NCBI GenBank assembly: GCA_025558095.1
Contig: JAIVFI010000007.1
Coordinates: forward strand, 806,001-870,000
Reading direction: 5' to 3'
DNA length: 64,000 bases
Source: Hyaloraphidium curvatum
Taxonomy: Eukaryota; Monoblepharomycota; Hyaloraphidiomycetes; Hyaloraphidiales; Hyaloraphidiaceae
Position numbers and translations under genes: made by a program. Numbering within the stretch: the first letter of the stretch is position 1; every line of letters starts with the position of its first letter. The notes under the pieces were generated by a model. It had not been told where the DNA came from, searched no databases, and was given only the letters and a program-made list of their open reading frames with translations. Of this stretch, positions 30,308-41,271 are shown one piece after another.

Positions 30308-32303
30308 ATGCCCGCCGCCCCCAGGTACGCCGGGAAGCGCCCCGACGCCGCGCCGCGCTGCGAATCTCAGACGGGCCGCCGCCAGCATTCCCGCCGAAAC
30401 GAACGCCGCACAGGGGCCTGAGCCTGCTCCGCAGGTGCCCAGTGGAAACCGCAGCGAGCTCGGCGAGCCCGCCGGGGCGCAGGCGCCCGCAACCGTCCCG
30501 GAACCCCTCGTCCAGATGTACCAGGCCATGAAGCAGGCCGCGGAAGTCGAGGCCAAAGCAGAGGTGCGTTCCCCCGCCTAGTTCCCGGGAGACCGCGCCA
30601 ACCGCGGTGCGCACGCAGGTCGCAGGGGTGCTGGCCGCCAAGGATGCCGAGATCCGGGCCAAGGAACGGGCCGTCGCCGAGAGGGATGCTGCGATGGCCA
30701 GGCTCAAGGAGGAGTCTGACGCCAGGGTCCGCGAAGCGGAGAAGGCCGAAGCCGAGGCCAAGAAGGAGGCCGAGCGCGCCGTCGCAGACAACAAGAGGCT
30801 CGCCGACGAAAAGGCCGAGGTCGAGAGCGCCAAGTCCGCACTCGAGGCCGAGAACTCCAGCCTCAAGGACACCGCCACCGTCATGGTGGGGATCTTCAAC
30901 AGGGCCGCCGAAGATCGCGACGCCGCCAAGGCAAAGACGGAGCGCCTGGAGGCCAGGCTCAGGGCCGAAGCGGCCCGCAGGACCAGGGCGGCGATCAGGG
31001 TCGCACGGGCCGAGGGCGAGCTACTGGCGGCCAAGCAGGAGCTCGCAGGCGGCCCGCCCACGATTTTCAGCGCCAAGGCCCTCGCCACGCCGCCGAACGA
31101 GGCGGCCACCGGCGGGGCGGCGCGGGATGGCGACCGGCCGTCGACGACGCCGCTGGCCTCGACCGCGGCCAAGGGCAAGGGACCCGCCGCGCCGCTCATG
31201 TTGGCGGGTCCGCAGCAGGGCAAGCAGCAGGACGCCACGCCCGCCGGCGCCCCGCCTGCTGGTGCCGGCGCACCACTCCGGCGGGGCCGGGGAGGTGCAG
31301 CGCGACGCCTCCCGCTCGCCCTCGCTGCCGCCGCCGTCCAGCCTCGCGGAATACCGGCCCAAGCCCGCCCAGCCGGCGTCCAGCAAGACAACGGGCACCG
31401 GCAGTGTGAACTTGATCAGCAGCGACGAAGACGAGCCGCGGAACAGGTGAGGTTCCCGCACGCGCACCGACCCACGCCCGCTGACCGACCTCCACTTCGC
31501 GCAGCGTCCGCGGCAGCCTCCCGCCGGCGATCCTGAGCACGCTCGGCATCGCCGGCACCCCGGCGACCGAGACCAACGCCGGCGCCGACGATGCCGCGGC
31601 CCACCCGTCCCAGTCGCACGGCGCCCCGCGGCCCCGCACCACTCTCAAGCTCCCGGCGCGCCTCCAGGGCGGGCCGCCGCAGGCCCAGAGCGCTCCGTGG
31701 CAGCCGCCGCTCTCGAGCAGGGCGCCCGCGTCCATGAACGGCATCGCCCGCCGCATCAAGTGAGTCTGCTGCCAAAACAGATCCACCGGGGCTGACCACC
31801 ATCGCGGCAACAGCCACGGCACGCCGACGGCGCCCAGGCGGTCCTCCTCGGCCGGATCCACGAAGCTCGTCCGGGCCGAGCTGGAGCGGCGATTCCCCGG
31901 CAGCAACATCAGCCTCAGCAGCACCGAGATCAAGAACGCGTGGAACTGGAAGGAGGTCGAGGCGGTGCCGCACGCCGACAAGCCGGCCAAGGTCGTCGAG
32001 CAGCTGCAGAAGCGGCGCCCCGAGATGTTCCCCGCGGCGGCCGCCGACACGGCCGAAGAGGCCGCCGCCGCGCTCGCCGCACTGAGCGCCCCGCCGACCG
32101 CCGCGCGCACGCCGAGCCCGCCGGGCGCCGCCGGCCCGGCCGAACGCGCGTCCGCTAAGAGGATGCGGGAGGAGGCCGCCGGCACCGGCCACCACGTCGA
32201 CTGGAGCGACGAGTCGGGGGACGAGGCCGGGGGAGACGCGCCTACGGGCGGCGACGGAGACGAGGGGGCGCCCCGCAAGAAGACGAAAAATGGCGAAAAC
32301 TGA
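30308..32303 (+). CDS. P-family coiled-coil protein P4, with apparent frameshift
   Basis: Exons 30308-30324 (17 nt, MPAAP plus Ser start), 30386-30563, 30619-31446, 31505-31759 and 31814-32303. Exon 3 carries a long coiled coil (AKKEAERAVADNKRLADEK ...) to about 31060. The family linker (DASRSPSLPPPSSLAEYRPK, then LISSDEDEPRN) follows in a different frame; the switch lies at about 31240-31295 with no suitable intron, so the exon sum is one base off a multiple of three. Exons 4-5 add a Pro-rich segment and a C-terminal domain relative (AGSTKLVRAELERRF ... STEIKNAWNW), then an acidic tail ending APRKKTKNGEN. Either a one-base error or an inactive copy. Confidence 0.65.
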
Positions 32304-32966
32304 TTTCCGGTAGCGGTTCCATTTGTTTGCTGGGGTTTCGGGTCTGTTGTAGTCTGTGAAGTGGCAAGAGACGCCGTTCGTTGCGATTCGTGATGCCAGG
32401 CGGGCAGCATGGCATGGTGCCCGGTCCGGCCATTGATGGCACGCTCGAAACGTTAGGATACCGGAGATGGAGCAATGCCTGTGGAGCAGGTCTCTGGCGA
32501 GGCGGACTGGGGACGCGCGGGACCGGGTCGCCGTTGCGTTAAGGTGCCTCGGGGCCCCGGCCATCTTGGCAAGAGTGGATCCGTGGTGGCGGTTGCCTTT
32601 GCTCTTTGCAATGATGATATCGGCGCTAGAAGATGATGGTATCTTCCCTCCGCATTGCTCCATTGCCGTTCTACAGTTCGGACTCCACCTGGAACGTCTT
32701 TGATGCGGCCAGCTTCTTTGACCATGTTACGAAGTTCAGCACATGACGATGGATACTCGAAGATCAGCATGCGGCAAACACCATGTCGATTGGCATGTCC
32801 TTCCCTGTCCTTCCCACTTCTACATCCGCGTTCTCGTACGTGATGCGCACTTCAACTCGACAGTGAGCTCTTCGCTATAGACGATCGGAGTCCAGCTCGA
32901 AAGATCACCCTGATGCAGCAGCAACATCATGATGCGTCATCAACACGCCCGCGCATCCGAAGCCGC
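32304..32966. other. intergenic, convergent 3' regions
   Basis: 663 bp between P4 and the opposite Cys/His-rich gene; lower GC than coding sequence, no gene or RNA recognised. Confidence 0.4.
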
Positions 32967-33422
32967 TCACTCACCGGCCTTCGGGCGCAGCACGGCGATG
33001 CCGCAGTCCTGGGCAGTGCACCCGCGCTTGCCCGCGTGCATCTGGAAGGCAGCCACGGTGCCGTACGCGCGCCGGCAGATGGCGCACTTGAGGTGGTCGG
33101 CGCGGCAGAAGGCGTGCTTGGCCGCGTTGTCCTTGCGCGGGCGGATGCCGCACACACCGCAGGTGACCGTGCCGTCCGCGTTAGGCGGGAGCAGCACGTC
33201 CCTCTTGTTGGTGCACAGGTCGGCGTGCTTGATGGGAGTGCCGTAGACGGCGACGGACCGTGCCTCTTCGACGGCGTCGACCAGGATGCGCTTGACCTCG
33301 ATCTTCTGCCGCCCCGTGCCCGGGATGCGGACGGCGACGAAGAGCGCGGGCTCGCAGTCGGGGCGCTGGTCGCGCAGCGGGTCGGCCCCGATGCAATCGG
33401 CCCTGGCGCGGGTGGTGTTCAT
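32967..33422 (-). CDS. Cys/His-rich putative zinc-binding protein
   Basis: Single exon, 151 residues. The C-terminal half holds closely spaced metal-ligand candidates: CGVCGIRPRKDNAAKHAFC, then HLKCAICRRAYGTVAAFQMH, then GCTAQDC. The middle part resembles a C2H2-like finger (C..C, ten residues, then H). The N-terminal half (KIEVKRILVDAVEEAR) is mixed alpha/beta. No named family recognised; DNA or protein binding is possible. Clean single frame with typical codon use. Confidence 0.65.
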   Translation of the reverse strand: MNTTRARADCIGADPLRDQRPDCEPALFVAVRIPGTGRQKIEVKRILVDAVEEARSVAVYGTPIKHADLCTNKRDVLLPPNADGTVTCGVCGIRPRKDNAAKHAFCRADHLKCAICRRAYGTVAAFQMHAGKRGCTAQDCGIAVLRPKAGE

Positions 33423-34262
33423 GGCGGATGTGGGGAGACTGCGACGGGAAGTCAGTCACGACGCTGCACAGCCCCAGTTCGCCCCGCCTTCTCCACAAGG
33501 TGGGCCTCCCGCGCGCTGCCCCGGGGACAAATCACGCCCCACAACCGCAGAGGCCGTGCCGGCGGGTCCGGACGTGTGGATGGGACGCCCGTGCGGCGCG
33601 GCTGGCCGCGGCGCCGTCGCACGGCCTAACGCGGGGACACTCCTTGCCCAGATCATCTTTGCCGGGCGAAAACTCACGTCCAGGGAGCCGCGCAGGTTCC
33701 TCTGCTCGTTGCCTCGAAGCTGTGCGGTGCCGATGGCGGACCTGAAGTGGCGGCAGCCGGGCGGCGGTCCTGGACTGCCAGGTACGAGGCGTGTTAGAAC
33801 TGGGCCCGTAGCGGCGGGGTAAACCCGCCCGTCCCGGGGACCGTCGGCCCCCAGGCTTCACGGCGCGCAACTGACGAGCAGTTTTGGGGTGCAGATGGCG
33901 AGGCACGCACAGTTTTTGGGGCGGGTGAGCCCGGCAGGAAATGAGGTGGTTTGTGCGGGTCGGGCGCCATCACGATTGCACGGCGGTGCATCGCGCTCCA
34001 CCTCCAACGGTCGCACGCCTTGCCAGCGAATCCGCCCCGGTAACCCACCAGCGAGAACATGGCGCCATTTTGGATTTCATATCCGAGGGGGATTCGGCCC
34101 GATGGACTCGTTTTTGCGGTGCGAGGTAAGCTCCATGACGAGTTCGCCCCTGCGAGCTCCCAGGACCGCGCCTACATAATCCCGTCCGCGCGCCCGCCAT
34201 CACGCCGACCACGACAACCGCAATCATCACCGTTGCGCCATCCGCCCGCCCGCAAAGCCGCC
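33423..34262. other. intergenic, divergent promoters
   Basis: 840 bp between the Cys/His-rich gene and P5. Apart from the P5 element, no gene or repeat stands out; small ORFs here are Arg/Pro-rich and look random. Confidence 0.4.
34153..34166. promoter_or_regulatory. P-family element upstream of P5
   Basis: CGAGCTCCCAGGAC ending 97 bp before the P5 ATG, followed by CCTACATAATCCCG, a possible AT-rich core promoter. Confidence 0.5.
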
Positions 34263-35381
34263 ATGGATCCCGCGCCCAGGTGAGCCCTACATTCGCCGAC
34301 GCACCGCACGCCTCTCAATCGGCCTCGCCCAGCAACCCTGCCGCGACGCCCGCCGCCCAGCCCCCGGCCCCTGCCCGGAACATGCCCGGAAACGGCACGC
34401 CCGCGCAGACGGTTGCCTCCAGGTAAGCACGCCCGCCTGCCGGCGCCACGGGCCTCCTCCTGACGTTCACGCCCGCAGCGCCCCCGCCCAGCTGAACGCA
34501 GCGCTCACCCCCCAGCAGTCGGCCCAGCCGGCGCCCCGCAACGGCGTCGCCCTGCTTCAGCCCCCCATTGCGGTACCTGCCCCCCCCGAAGGGAGCTGGG
34601 CCGCGCAGGCGTGCGGCCTCATCGCGTGGGGCAGCAACCGGGACGCTGCCGAGGCAGGTGACCCGCCGCGCCGCCAAGACGTGCTGCTGACAAGCGACGG
34701 TCCGCGACGCAGATCCGCCAGCTCAAGGGGACGCTCGCCGCCAAGGAGGCCGAGAACGCAGGGCTCGTGCGCGACCTGGGGCGGGCCAACGCGGCCGCGA
34801 CCGCGGCGAAGAACGACAAGATCAAGGCCGAGGCGAGCAACGTCTCCCTCGAAAGCAAGGTCCGGAAGCTCGAGAGCACGGTCGGCAAGCTCGAGACCAA
34901 GGTCCAGGAAGGCGAGAAGGCAGCCTCCGCCGCCAAGGCCGAGTCCGAGAAGGCCAAGGCCGAGTCCGACAAGGCCAAGGCCGAATTGCACAAGGCCAAC
35001 GTCGAGGCGAGCGAAGCCAAGGCCGAGACCGCCGCCCTGCGCTCCGAGAAGGACGAGCTCCTCAAGCTCCTGGGGCCGCTCGCGGCCGCCTACAACCGCA
35101 TCCAGCGCCGGCCCGCCGCCCTGCCCGCCACCCCGCCCGCGGACCCCGCGACCCCGGCGGCATCCCCCGCGCCTGCCGGACGCGGCGCCGCCACCGCCAC
35201 GCCGGCGAGCGAAGGCGTGCGCACCGCGCTCGAGACGTTCGACCGGCTCCGCGCCGCCCCCAACAAGAGGCCCGCCCAGCTTGCCCGCGTGTCTGGCAGG
35301 GCGGTCGTGTCCGACAGCGAGGACAGCGACGACGAGGGCCCCCGCAAGAAGGCAAACACCGGCGGCGCGGGCAAGAAGTAG
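34263..35381 (+). CDS. P-family coiled-coil protein P5
   Basis: Exons 34263-34279 (17 nt, MDPAP plus Ser start), 34333-34422, 34479-34653 and 34713-35381 give 316 residues. An extra phase-2 intron splits the Pro/Ala leader. The family's phase-0 intron before the coil uses a GC donor (GAG|GCAGGT); the nearby GT would break the frame. The coil is long and regular (LESKVRKLESTVGKLETKV, then KAESEKAKAESDKAKAELHK) to about residue 220. The C-terminal domain is reduced to a short segment (SEGVRTALETFDRLRAAPNK) followed by SDSEDSDDEGPRKK. No ARFxxxFPxLWLRYDP block. Confidence 0.78.
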
Positions 35382-36486
35382 GGAGCTTCTAGGCGGGTTC
35401 GATGTGCCAGGATTCATTCAATTTCGTGTCGTTCCGTGACGTGCGACGAGCATCGCGCCGGGGACGGCCGGCACCCGTCCCGCCCGGCGTTGCCTGTCTT
35501 GTGAATGTCGGCTTCGACGACTCCACGGAGCCATGGTGAGGGGATCGGGGTTCGCCTCCCCGCCACGGCAGGCGTCCATGTCCACGTCCCGTGTCGCGTT
35601 AACTCCTTTCGGGCACGTCCTCTAGGGCACTCCATTCGTTATCCAGTCCAATGCAAGTGTTTGCCAAGGCAAGGACGCCGCGCCGGGCGCGATGTCCCCC
35701 GAAACGCGGCCGAACGGGTCGGCGCCCGGCACACGCGCAGCTTCCGCTCGGCCGACAGGGGCGCGCGGCGAGCGCGAGCTTCCAACGCCATGGCGGATTT
35801 GTGACGGAAAGGGGGGAAGAATGGGACGTCCGTGACGCGACGAGAGCATGAAGTGACGGGGCATGAGGCGAAGATGCCGCGCGAATGAATGGCATGGCGC
35901 ACGGCGTGCCCAATCCATTCGTCTGGCGTCACACGAGACCAACAAATTGGAAGTGCCGTAACTTGCTTGTGGAGTCGATCCTTCGGCTGCTGATAACATG
36001 GGCCTGGCATTGCACTGCCGAAGCCGTTGGACTGACAACGGGCAATAGAAGCCGTGGCGGAGCTTACAAATGGGACATGCACCGCGGGATCAAACCAAAT
36101 CAATTCATTCTCCAATCTTCTAGCACTAGTTTACGTCAGGGCAACGCCCGGGAGCACGGGAGCCCCGACCATACATTGGCCGATCGTTTCCGCGACAACG
36201 TTTCGTGCCCGCGAAGCGAATGTCTGTGGATTCGCCCCCCAGATCGATGATGAAATGCAATGCGTCCCTTGTCGAACGGGAAACACAGCGGATTGGACTG
36301 GTCAATATGGAATGGAGGCATTGAAAAGAATCGCGAGAGCGAGGACCCTTCATCTGCGAGCTCCCAGAACCAACTGTGATCCCAGTCCCGAACGACGACG
36401 ACGAGCCGTCACGACGATCCTCGATCACGAGGCACGGACCAACCCCGGCACGCAGCGCATCGCCCCCGCCCGGATCACCTCCCGAC
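35382..36486. other. intergenic, P6 promoter side
   Basis: 1.1 kb between P5 and P6, the longest gene-free stretch. The last about 130 bp is the conserved P3/P6 promoter block; the rest holds no supported gene. Confidence 0.45.
36357..36370. promoter_or_regulatory. P-family element upstream of P6
   Basis: CGAGCTCCCAGAAC ending 117 bp before the P6 ATG; identical to the P3 element and embedded in a near-identical block of over 100 bp. Confidence 0.55.
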
Positions 36487-38046
36487 ATGGACGGCACGCC
36501 GAGGTGAGCCCGTGTCGGCCGGAGCGCCGTGCCGCCGACGCCCTCTCAACTGGTCCCGGACAGCATCCCCGTGAACATGAACGCCATGCAGGCCCCACAA
36601 TCCGGTCACGACGGTATCACGACGCCTGCCGGTTCGCCGCCGGAGCCCGCCGCCGTCATCGAGCAGTTCGGAGGGGACCAGCGCCGCTCGGTCGACCGCC
36701 TCGTCGCCGGACTGCGGGCCTACTACGAGCCGCAGCTCCGGCAGGCGCGGCAAAGCGACACCGAGGTGGGTGTGCTCATCTGCGTGTCGGAGAGGGCAAA
36801 GAGCTAACCGCGAGCTCGCAGGCACGCCGCAAGCTCGGCGAGGAGGAGGGCCGGTCGAAGGAGCTCGCCGAGCAGCTGGGCGAGACCCAGCAGGTCGCCG
36901 CGAACCTCCACATCCAGAACGGGGATCTCAAGAAGGAGAACGACGGGCTTAAGGCCAAGGTCCGCGACGGCGAGGCCGCTGCCGTCCAGAAGGAGGCCGA
37001 GATCGAGCGCCTGCTCGCCAAGTACAACCGCCTCCAGACGAAGTACGAGAACCTCGAGAACGGCATCAAGGGCACCTTCGGCCACATCTTCCAGACCAAA
37101 CAGGGTGGTCGCGCGGGTTCCGCCGGCCCCGCCGCCGAACCGGTCACGCCGCGCTCGGAGCCCGCCGGCCGCGAGGAGCTTCGCGCTTCCCCGGCCCCTT
37201 CCGAGCCGGGCGCCCCGGAGCAGCGAGCCTCTCCCTCGCTTTCGCCCCCGCCCCTTGCCAGGCTCGCCGAGCCGCGGCCTGAGAAGGATCAGGATCAGAC
37301 CGCCAGGGCCCCCTTATCCCCCTCAGCCGCAATCGACCTCACGGGCGGAGACGACAACGGCGATGCTCCCGAGGCGTAAGAACGCCGCACAATCCTGCCG
37401 GCCGGCCGAACTGATCCGAAACTGTGACCCCGGCAGCGCCAGCCCGCAGAGTGCCACCCAGTCGCCCGCCAAGTTCGGCCCGACCGAGATCATCGAGGGC
37501 GCAATGAAGGAGGCGCACGCCCACGACCCCGCAACCCTCGAAATCCGGCTCCGTCAGCTCAGGGAAAAGGGGCCCGTGCGCTACGCCATCTGGAACAAGT
37601 GGCGCTTCCTGAAGGACAAGGCCTCGCTCTCCGAGGCCAAGAAGAAGGAGAAGCTCGTTGCCAGGTTCAGGGCCAAGTTTCCCCAGCTCTGGCTACGGTA
37701 CGACCCGTCCACGGAGGCCACGGCGGGCGACAACGAGCTTGCGGCCAGCGAGGCGCTCCAGCGGCGCGGCGTCATGAGCACGGCGGCCGAATCGGCCGAT
37801 GCCGGCGATGCCGATGGCCCCAGCGCCCAAGCCGAGGAGCGTGCCGCCAAGAGGCGCAGGGCGGCGTTCGCCGCAAGGGGCACCGAGATGGTGTACAGCA
37901 GCGACGTCGAGGAGTTCGAGGCCGGGAGGTCGGGCGGGGAGGGGGATAGCGACGGCGAGTTCCTGCCCGCCTGCGAGCAAGGCGAGGAAGACGAGGGGGA
38001 GGAGCGCAGCAAGAGGGCCAGGAGGGAGCCGAGCGACGCGCTCTAG
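36487..38046 (+). CDS. P-family coiled-coil protein P6
   Basis: Exons 36487-36503 (17 nt), 36564-36765, 36822-37375 and 37437-38046 give 460 residues. N-terminus MDGTPSIPVNMNAMQAP; exons 1-3 closely match P3. After the coil and linker (RASPSLSPPPLARLAEPRPE, then IDLTGGDDN) exon 4 encodes the clearest C-terminal domain: GPTEIIEGAMKEAHAHDPAT, RLRQLREKGPVRYAIWNKW, and ARFRAKFPQLWLRYDP. The tail is acidic and ends RSKRARREPSDAL. The last domain is much closer to P7 than to P3, so the family has exchanged or diverged by exon. Unknown function; nuclear role inferred from tail composition. Confidence 0.83.
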
Positions 38047-38511
38047 GTTCCGATTTGTATGGTCCGTCCTTTCATGTCAATCGATGTCGTCGTTCAGGTG
38101 CCGACACGTCCACGAAGACACGGGTCCTCCAGCAATTCCCCGTAACGTCGCGTCCGGGCGACCACGGCTTGTCTATGGCGCGCGTCGCTGGAGTACGAAT
38201 CGAAACCCGCAGCGACGTCGCGTGATTGCGGTTCTCCAGAGATGCTCTCGTCCCGGCGAAATGGAGGACGCGTCCAGCGGAGCCACGTGAATTGAGCAAA
38301 CCGCAGCGAGATTGACTCAAGACTTGACTCAAGGATCCTTTCGAGCTCGTAGACTCAATTCATTCGGGTCTCGGCCCGGTCTGGGTGACTGTTTAGAGAG
38401 CGTCGCGTGGAGAGAATCTGGGGCCCACCTGAATCCCCCTTCAAATCTTCGCCGCCCTCGCGCTCGAATCGCTCTCGAACCCGCCTCCGCTGAGACGTTC
38501 GAGACAATGGG
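38047..38511. other. intergenic
   Basis: 465 bp between P6 and R1; no gene or site recognised. Confidence 0.35.
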
Positions 38512-39561
38512 ATGACTGCCGTTGTGGGCAAAGTGCGCAGGGTCTCGGACAGGGAGGCGGACCTCGTCGAACGAGCCCGCGCGCAGTTCGAATGCAGCGT
38601 CTGTTTGGAGCCCGCATGGCCGTACAAGGAACCCCGAATCCTGCCATGCTCCCATGTTTTTGACCGCGCATGCATCGAGCGCGTTGTTCGGCACTCGGAG
38701 CAGGGCGGGGCACAGGTGCACGGCTGCCCCGAGTGCATGGAGCGGTTCGCGGGGGCCCAAGTGAAGGTTGGACGGAATCCCTGCGGGTCGAGGACGTGCC
38801 TGACTTGTTCTCCAGGATCTCAGGGAGAACGCTTTCGCCTGGCGGAGTCTGATGAAGCTGCCGGTCGCGTGCCCTCTGGGTTGCCCCTGGGAGGGGGACG
38901 TGGGGGATTTCGACACGCACTTCAACTCGTGCCCGGAGGCTCAGTGCACCACGTGCAGCTCCGCAGTCAAACTGCCGGCCACCATGGAGGTGCGTGGCGC
39001 TCGGTGCGGGATTCGTGGGCGATTTCGACCTGACTGGCACTCGAACTTAGGACCACTATCCTGTCTGCCCCAGGGTGCTCGTTCCGTGAGTTCCTTTTCG
39101 AAGTTCCCCCTGCGGACCGCGTTCCTGCAAGAGCCGGATTGGAGTACCTTGTGCGGGAGAAGTTCTGGGCCGGCCCGTTCCGCTTCACCTTTGGAGCCTT
39201 CATCGGCGGCGGGACCGTGCAGGCCGGCGTCCTCCTGGACGACCAGCGCCTCCGTTGGGCCACGATACGCTTTGCTGCGCTGGCTGTCGACCCGGTCGGC
39301 TCGGGAACTGCCGTGAGGTCGTACCCGATTCTGCTTGGAGACGACCGCAAAATCCAGCCGGTCGTTCTCGCCGCGCTGACGAACGACACCGTCTTCGAGT
39401 TCCGCAACGGGGTCAGATGGCTCAAGGTGGACTTTCGCGTGTTCCTCCAGGACTGGCAGCTGGCGGCAGACGCGCCCACCGAGCATAATCGCGTCGAGTC
39501 GAGGATCCTCTGGCGAAGTGAACTAGTGGAAGCAGGGGACTGGCAGTACGTCCCATTCTAG
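38512..39561 (+). CDS. RING/TRAF-finger protein R1 (short paralogue)
   Basis: Exons 38512-38766, 38816-38993 and 39074-39561 give 306 residues. Residues about 27-75 form a C3HC4 RING (CSVCLEPAW, ILPCSHVFDRACIE, GCPECMERF). Exon 2 holds one TRAF-type finger (CPLGCPWEGDVGDFDTHFNS, then CTTCSS). Exon 3 is a beta-rich C-terminal domain (FWAGPFRFTFGAFIGGG, RWLKVDFRVFLQDWQLAAD) also present in R2. Compared with R2 the two following fingers (exon 3 of R2) and linker are missing; the junction intron is 80 nt and phase 1, unlike R2's phase-0 introns. Probable E3 ubiquitin ligase. Confidence 0.75.
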
Positions 39562-39730
39562 CGTGGCAAGGAAGCGACGAGGGTGGTTCGACTTGGAATG
39601 GCACAGGATCTTTGGTTGGGAAACGCCGATGGATTGTCCATGTCCTTGCAGCGCCTCGCCCCTTTGCCCCCCTCGCCGGCGCCCCGCGCCGCCGGTATCC
39701 CCCGTTTCCCGGTCCTCCCGAGGAACTCCC

Positions 39731-40709
39731 TCACGGCTGCGCCAGCACGATGTCCACCGGCAGCCCCGCGCTCCGCCCGACCTCCCAAAGCGTCGTCAGC
39801 TCGATCTTCTTGACCTCGAACCGCGCCTCCTCCAGCGCCCGCCACGCCCAGATGGGGCGCGCGGACTGCTGCGCCGGGAAGGTCCTCTGTCGATCCACAC
39901 GGTGTCGAATCGATGATCACGATCGAAGGGGAAGGGAACCCACCGCCATCCAGTCCCAGACGGGCCCCATCCCGCCCTGCCCCCCGCCGCCGCTCTCCTT
40001 CCTCGCCAGAGACACCACCACGATCCTCCCCCCCGGCTTGAGCACCCTCCGCACCTCGGAGAGCACCGCAGAAATCTCCTCGGGGGTGAGGAGCTCCAGG
40101 ACAAAGGAGGAGAAGACGGCGTCGAAGGCACCGGGAGGGAAGGAGGGGAGGACGGTCATGGCGTCGCCGATCCTGGAATTCGGGGTCAGGAGCGGTTCGA
40201 GGGAGGGCGAAACGGAAGGCCCACTTGAGGTCGGCGCGTTCCTCGTAGCCGAGCGAGCGGAGCTTCTCGTCGGCGATCTTGGCCATCTGGCCCGAGATGT
40301 CGAGACCGGTGACGCGGCCCGTTTTGCCGACCGCTCTTGCGATCTTCCGGACATTCAATGCGCGGGATTCCACGTCAACGGCGATCAACTGCGCTGCCAT
40401 TCAAGGCCCGCACCTGTATGAGCGCGTTCCCGGTTCCATAGCCGATTTCGAGCACGTGCTCCCCCCTCGCCGGCTCCAGTATATCCACGCCCCTCTCCCG
40501 AATCGGCAGCCGCGTCGCCGTGGACTTGTCATAGGCCAGCCTGGGACCGCGGGGGATCGTGACTGGGGCCCCTGCCAGACGGGGCGGAGCCGGACCCACG
40601 CGAGCGTGTTGAAGAAGGAGCGGACCTCGTCCTGCCGCCCGTTTGGGCCGCCACCCGGAGCGGCGGACGATGGTCGCGGGAGCGAAATGATGGACGCAGC
40701 GCCCGCCAT
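39731..40709 (-). CDS. class I SAM-dependent methyltransferase (UbiE/COQ5-like fold)
   Basis: Exons 40709-40600, 40540-40414, 40343-40225, 40172-39944 and 39868-39731 give 240 residues. Motif I is [14 protein letters not shown], followed after intron 2 by [19 protein letters not shown] (motif post-I with acidic LD). Motif II region is [15 protein letters not shown] and motif [15 protein letters not shown]. These are typical of small-molecule (quinone/sterol/lipid) methyltransferases; the substrate is unknown and a COQ5 signature was not confirmed. Introns are 59, 70, 52 and 75 nt. Confidence 0.83.
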
Positions 40710-41271
40710 GATCCGTCCGCGAGGAGTGTGGGTTTGTTGGTTTGTCGCCGGTTAGGGGTTTTGCCTATGCTCCGGAAGTTTAGGCTGGTGCGGAGCCCCC
40801 GCTTGTTGTGGCCTCGCAACCGCCGAAGACGCACACCGCACACCGCGCCGCCGCCGCCGCCCGCCTCGGAGAGCTCCGCGGGCGTCCATTGGGCCGCGTG
40901 CGACGCCGGTGGAACGGCCCCGATCGGCGCCGCGGACGGCCGCGACCGGCGCGTCGGCCAAACAGCAAACAGGCCGCGGCGCATTCTGTTCCGCGGAGGC
41001 CGCACGGAGCGGAGCCGCCGGCGGAAGCCAGCTCTGAGAGTGTTGTTTGAGCGGGGAACTCGGCAGCCGGGGCCCGGGACTGTTTGGCACGGAGGCCCCG
41101 CCGCCGGTGCATGGAGGCCCGGCCGTGACAGCGCCCGCACACCGATCGCCGAGCACGGCCGCCCCTCGCACGGAGCAGCTCGCAGCAGCCGCTCTGCAGC
41201 CAGCGGCGCCGCTTCCCCCGACCCGCCGCCCCCTCCGCCCGGCGCACCGCTCGCCGGCACCCGGCAGCCCG
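40710..41271. other. divergent promoter region
   Basis: 562 bp between the methyltransferase and GT2 starts. An upstream frame is open but has no in-frame ATG before 41272. Confidence 0.4.

Noticed and set aside
31965-32303. Separate small gene at the end of P4
   Set aside because: It is in the spliced frame of P4 and matches the family C-terminal region, so it is the last exon.
36054-37379. Long plus-strand frame that begins 430 bp upstream of P6 and reads through its introns
   Set aside because: Exon 3 of P6 is real, but the upstream part runs through the conserved promoter block and intron 1; the family comparison supports splicing from 36487.
40380-40405. A 25-nt intron in the methyltransferase
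   Set aside because: Too short for this genome; extending to the next acceptor (70 nt, 40413-40344) restores the canonical motif I to post-I continuity.
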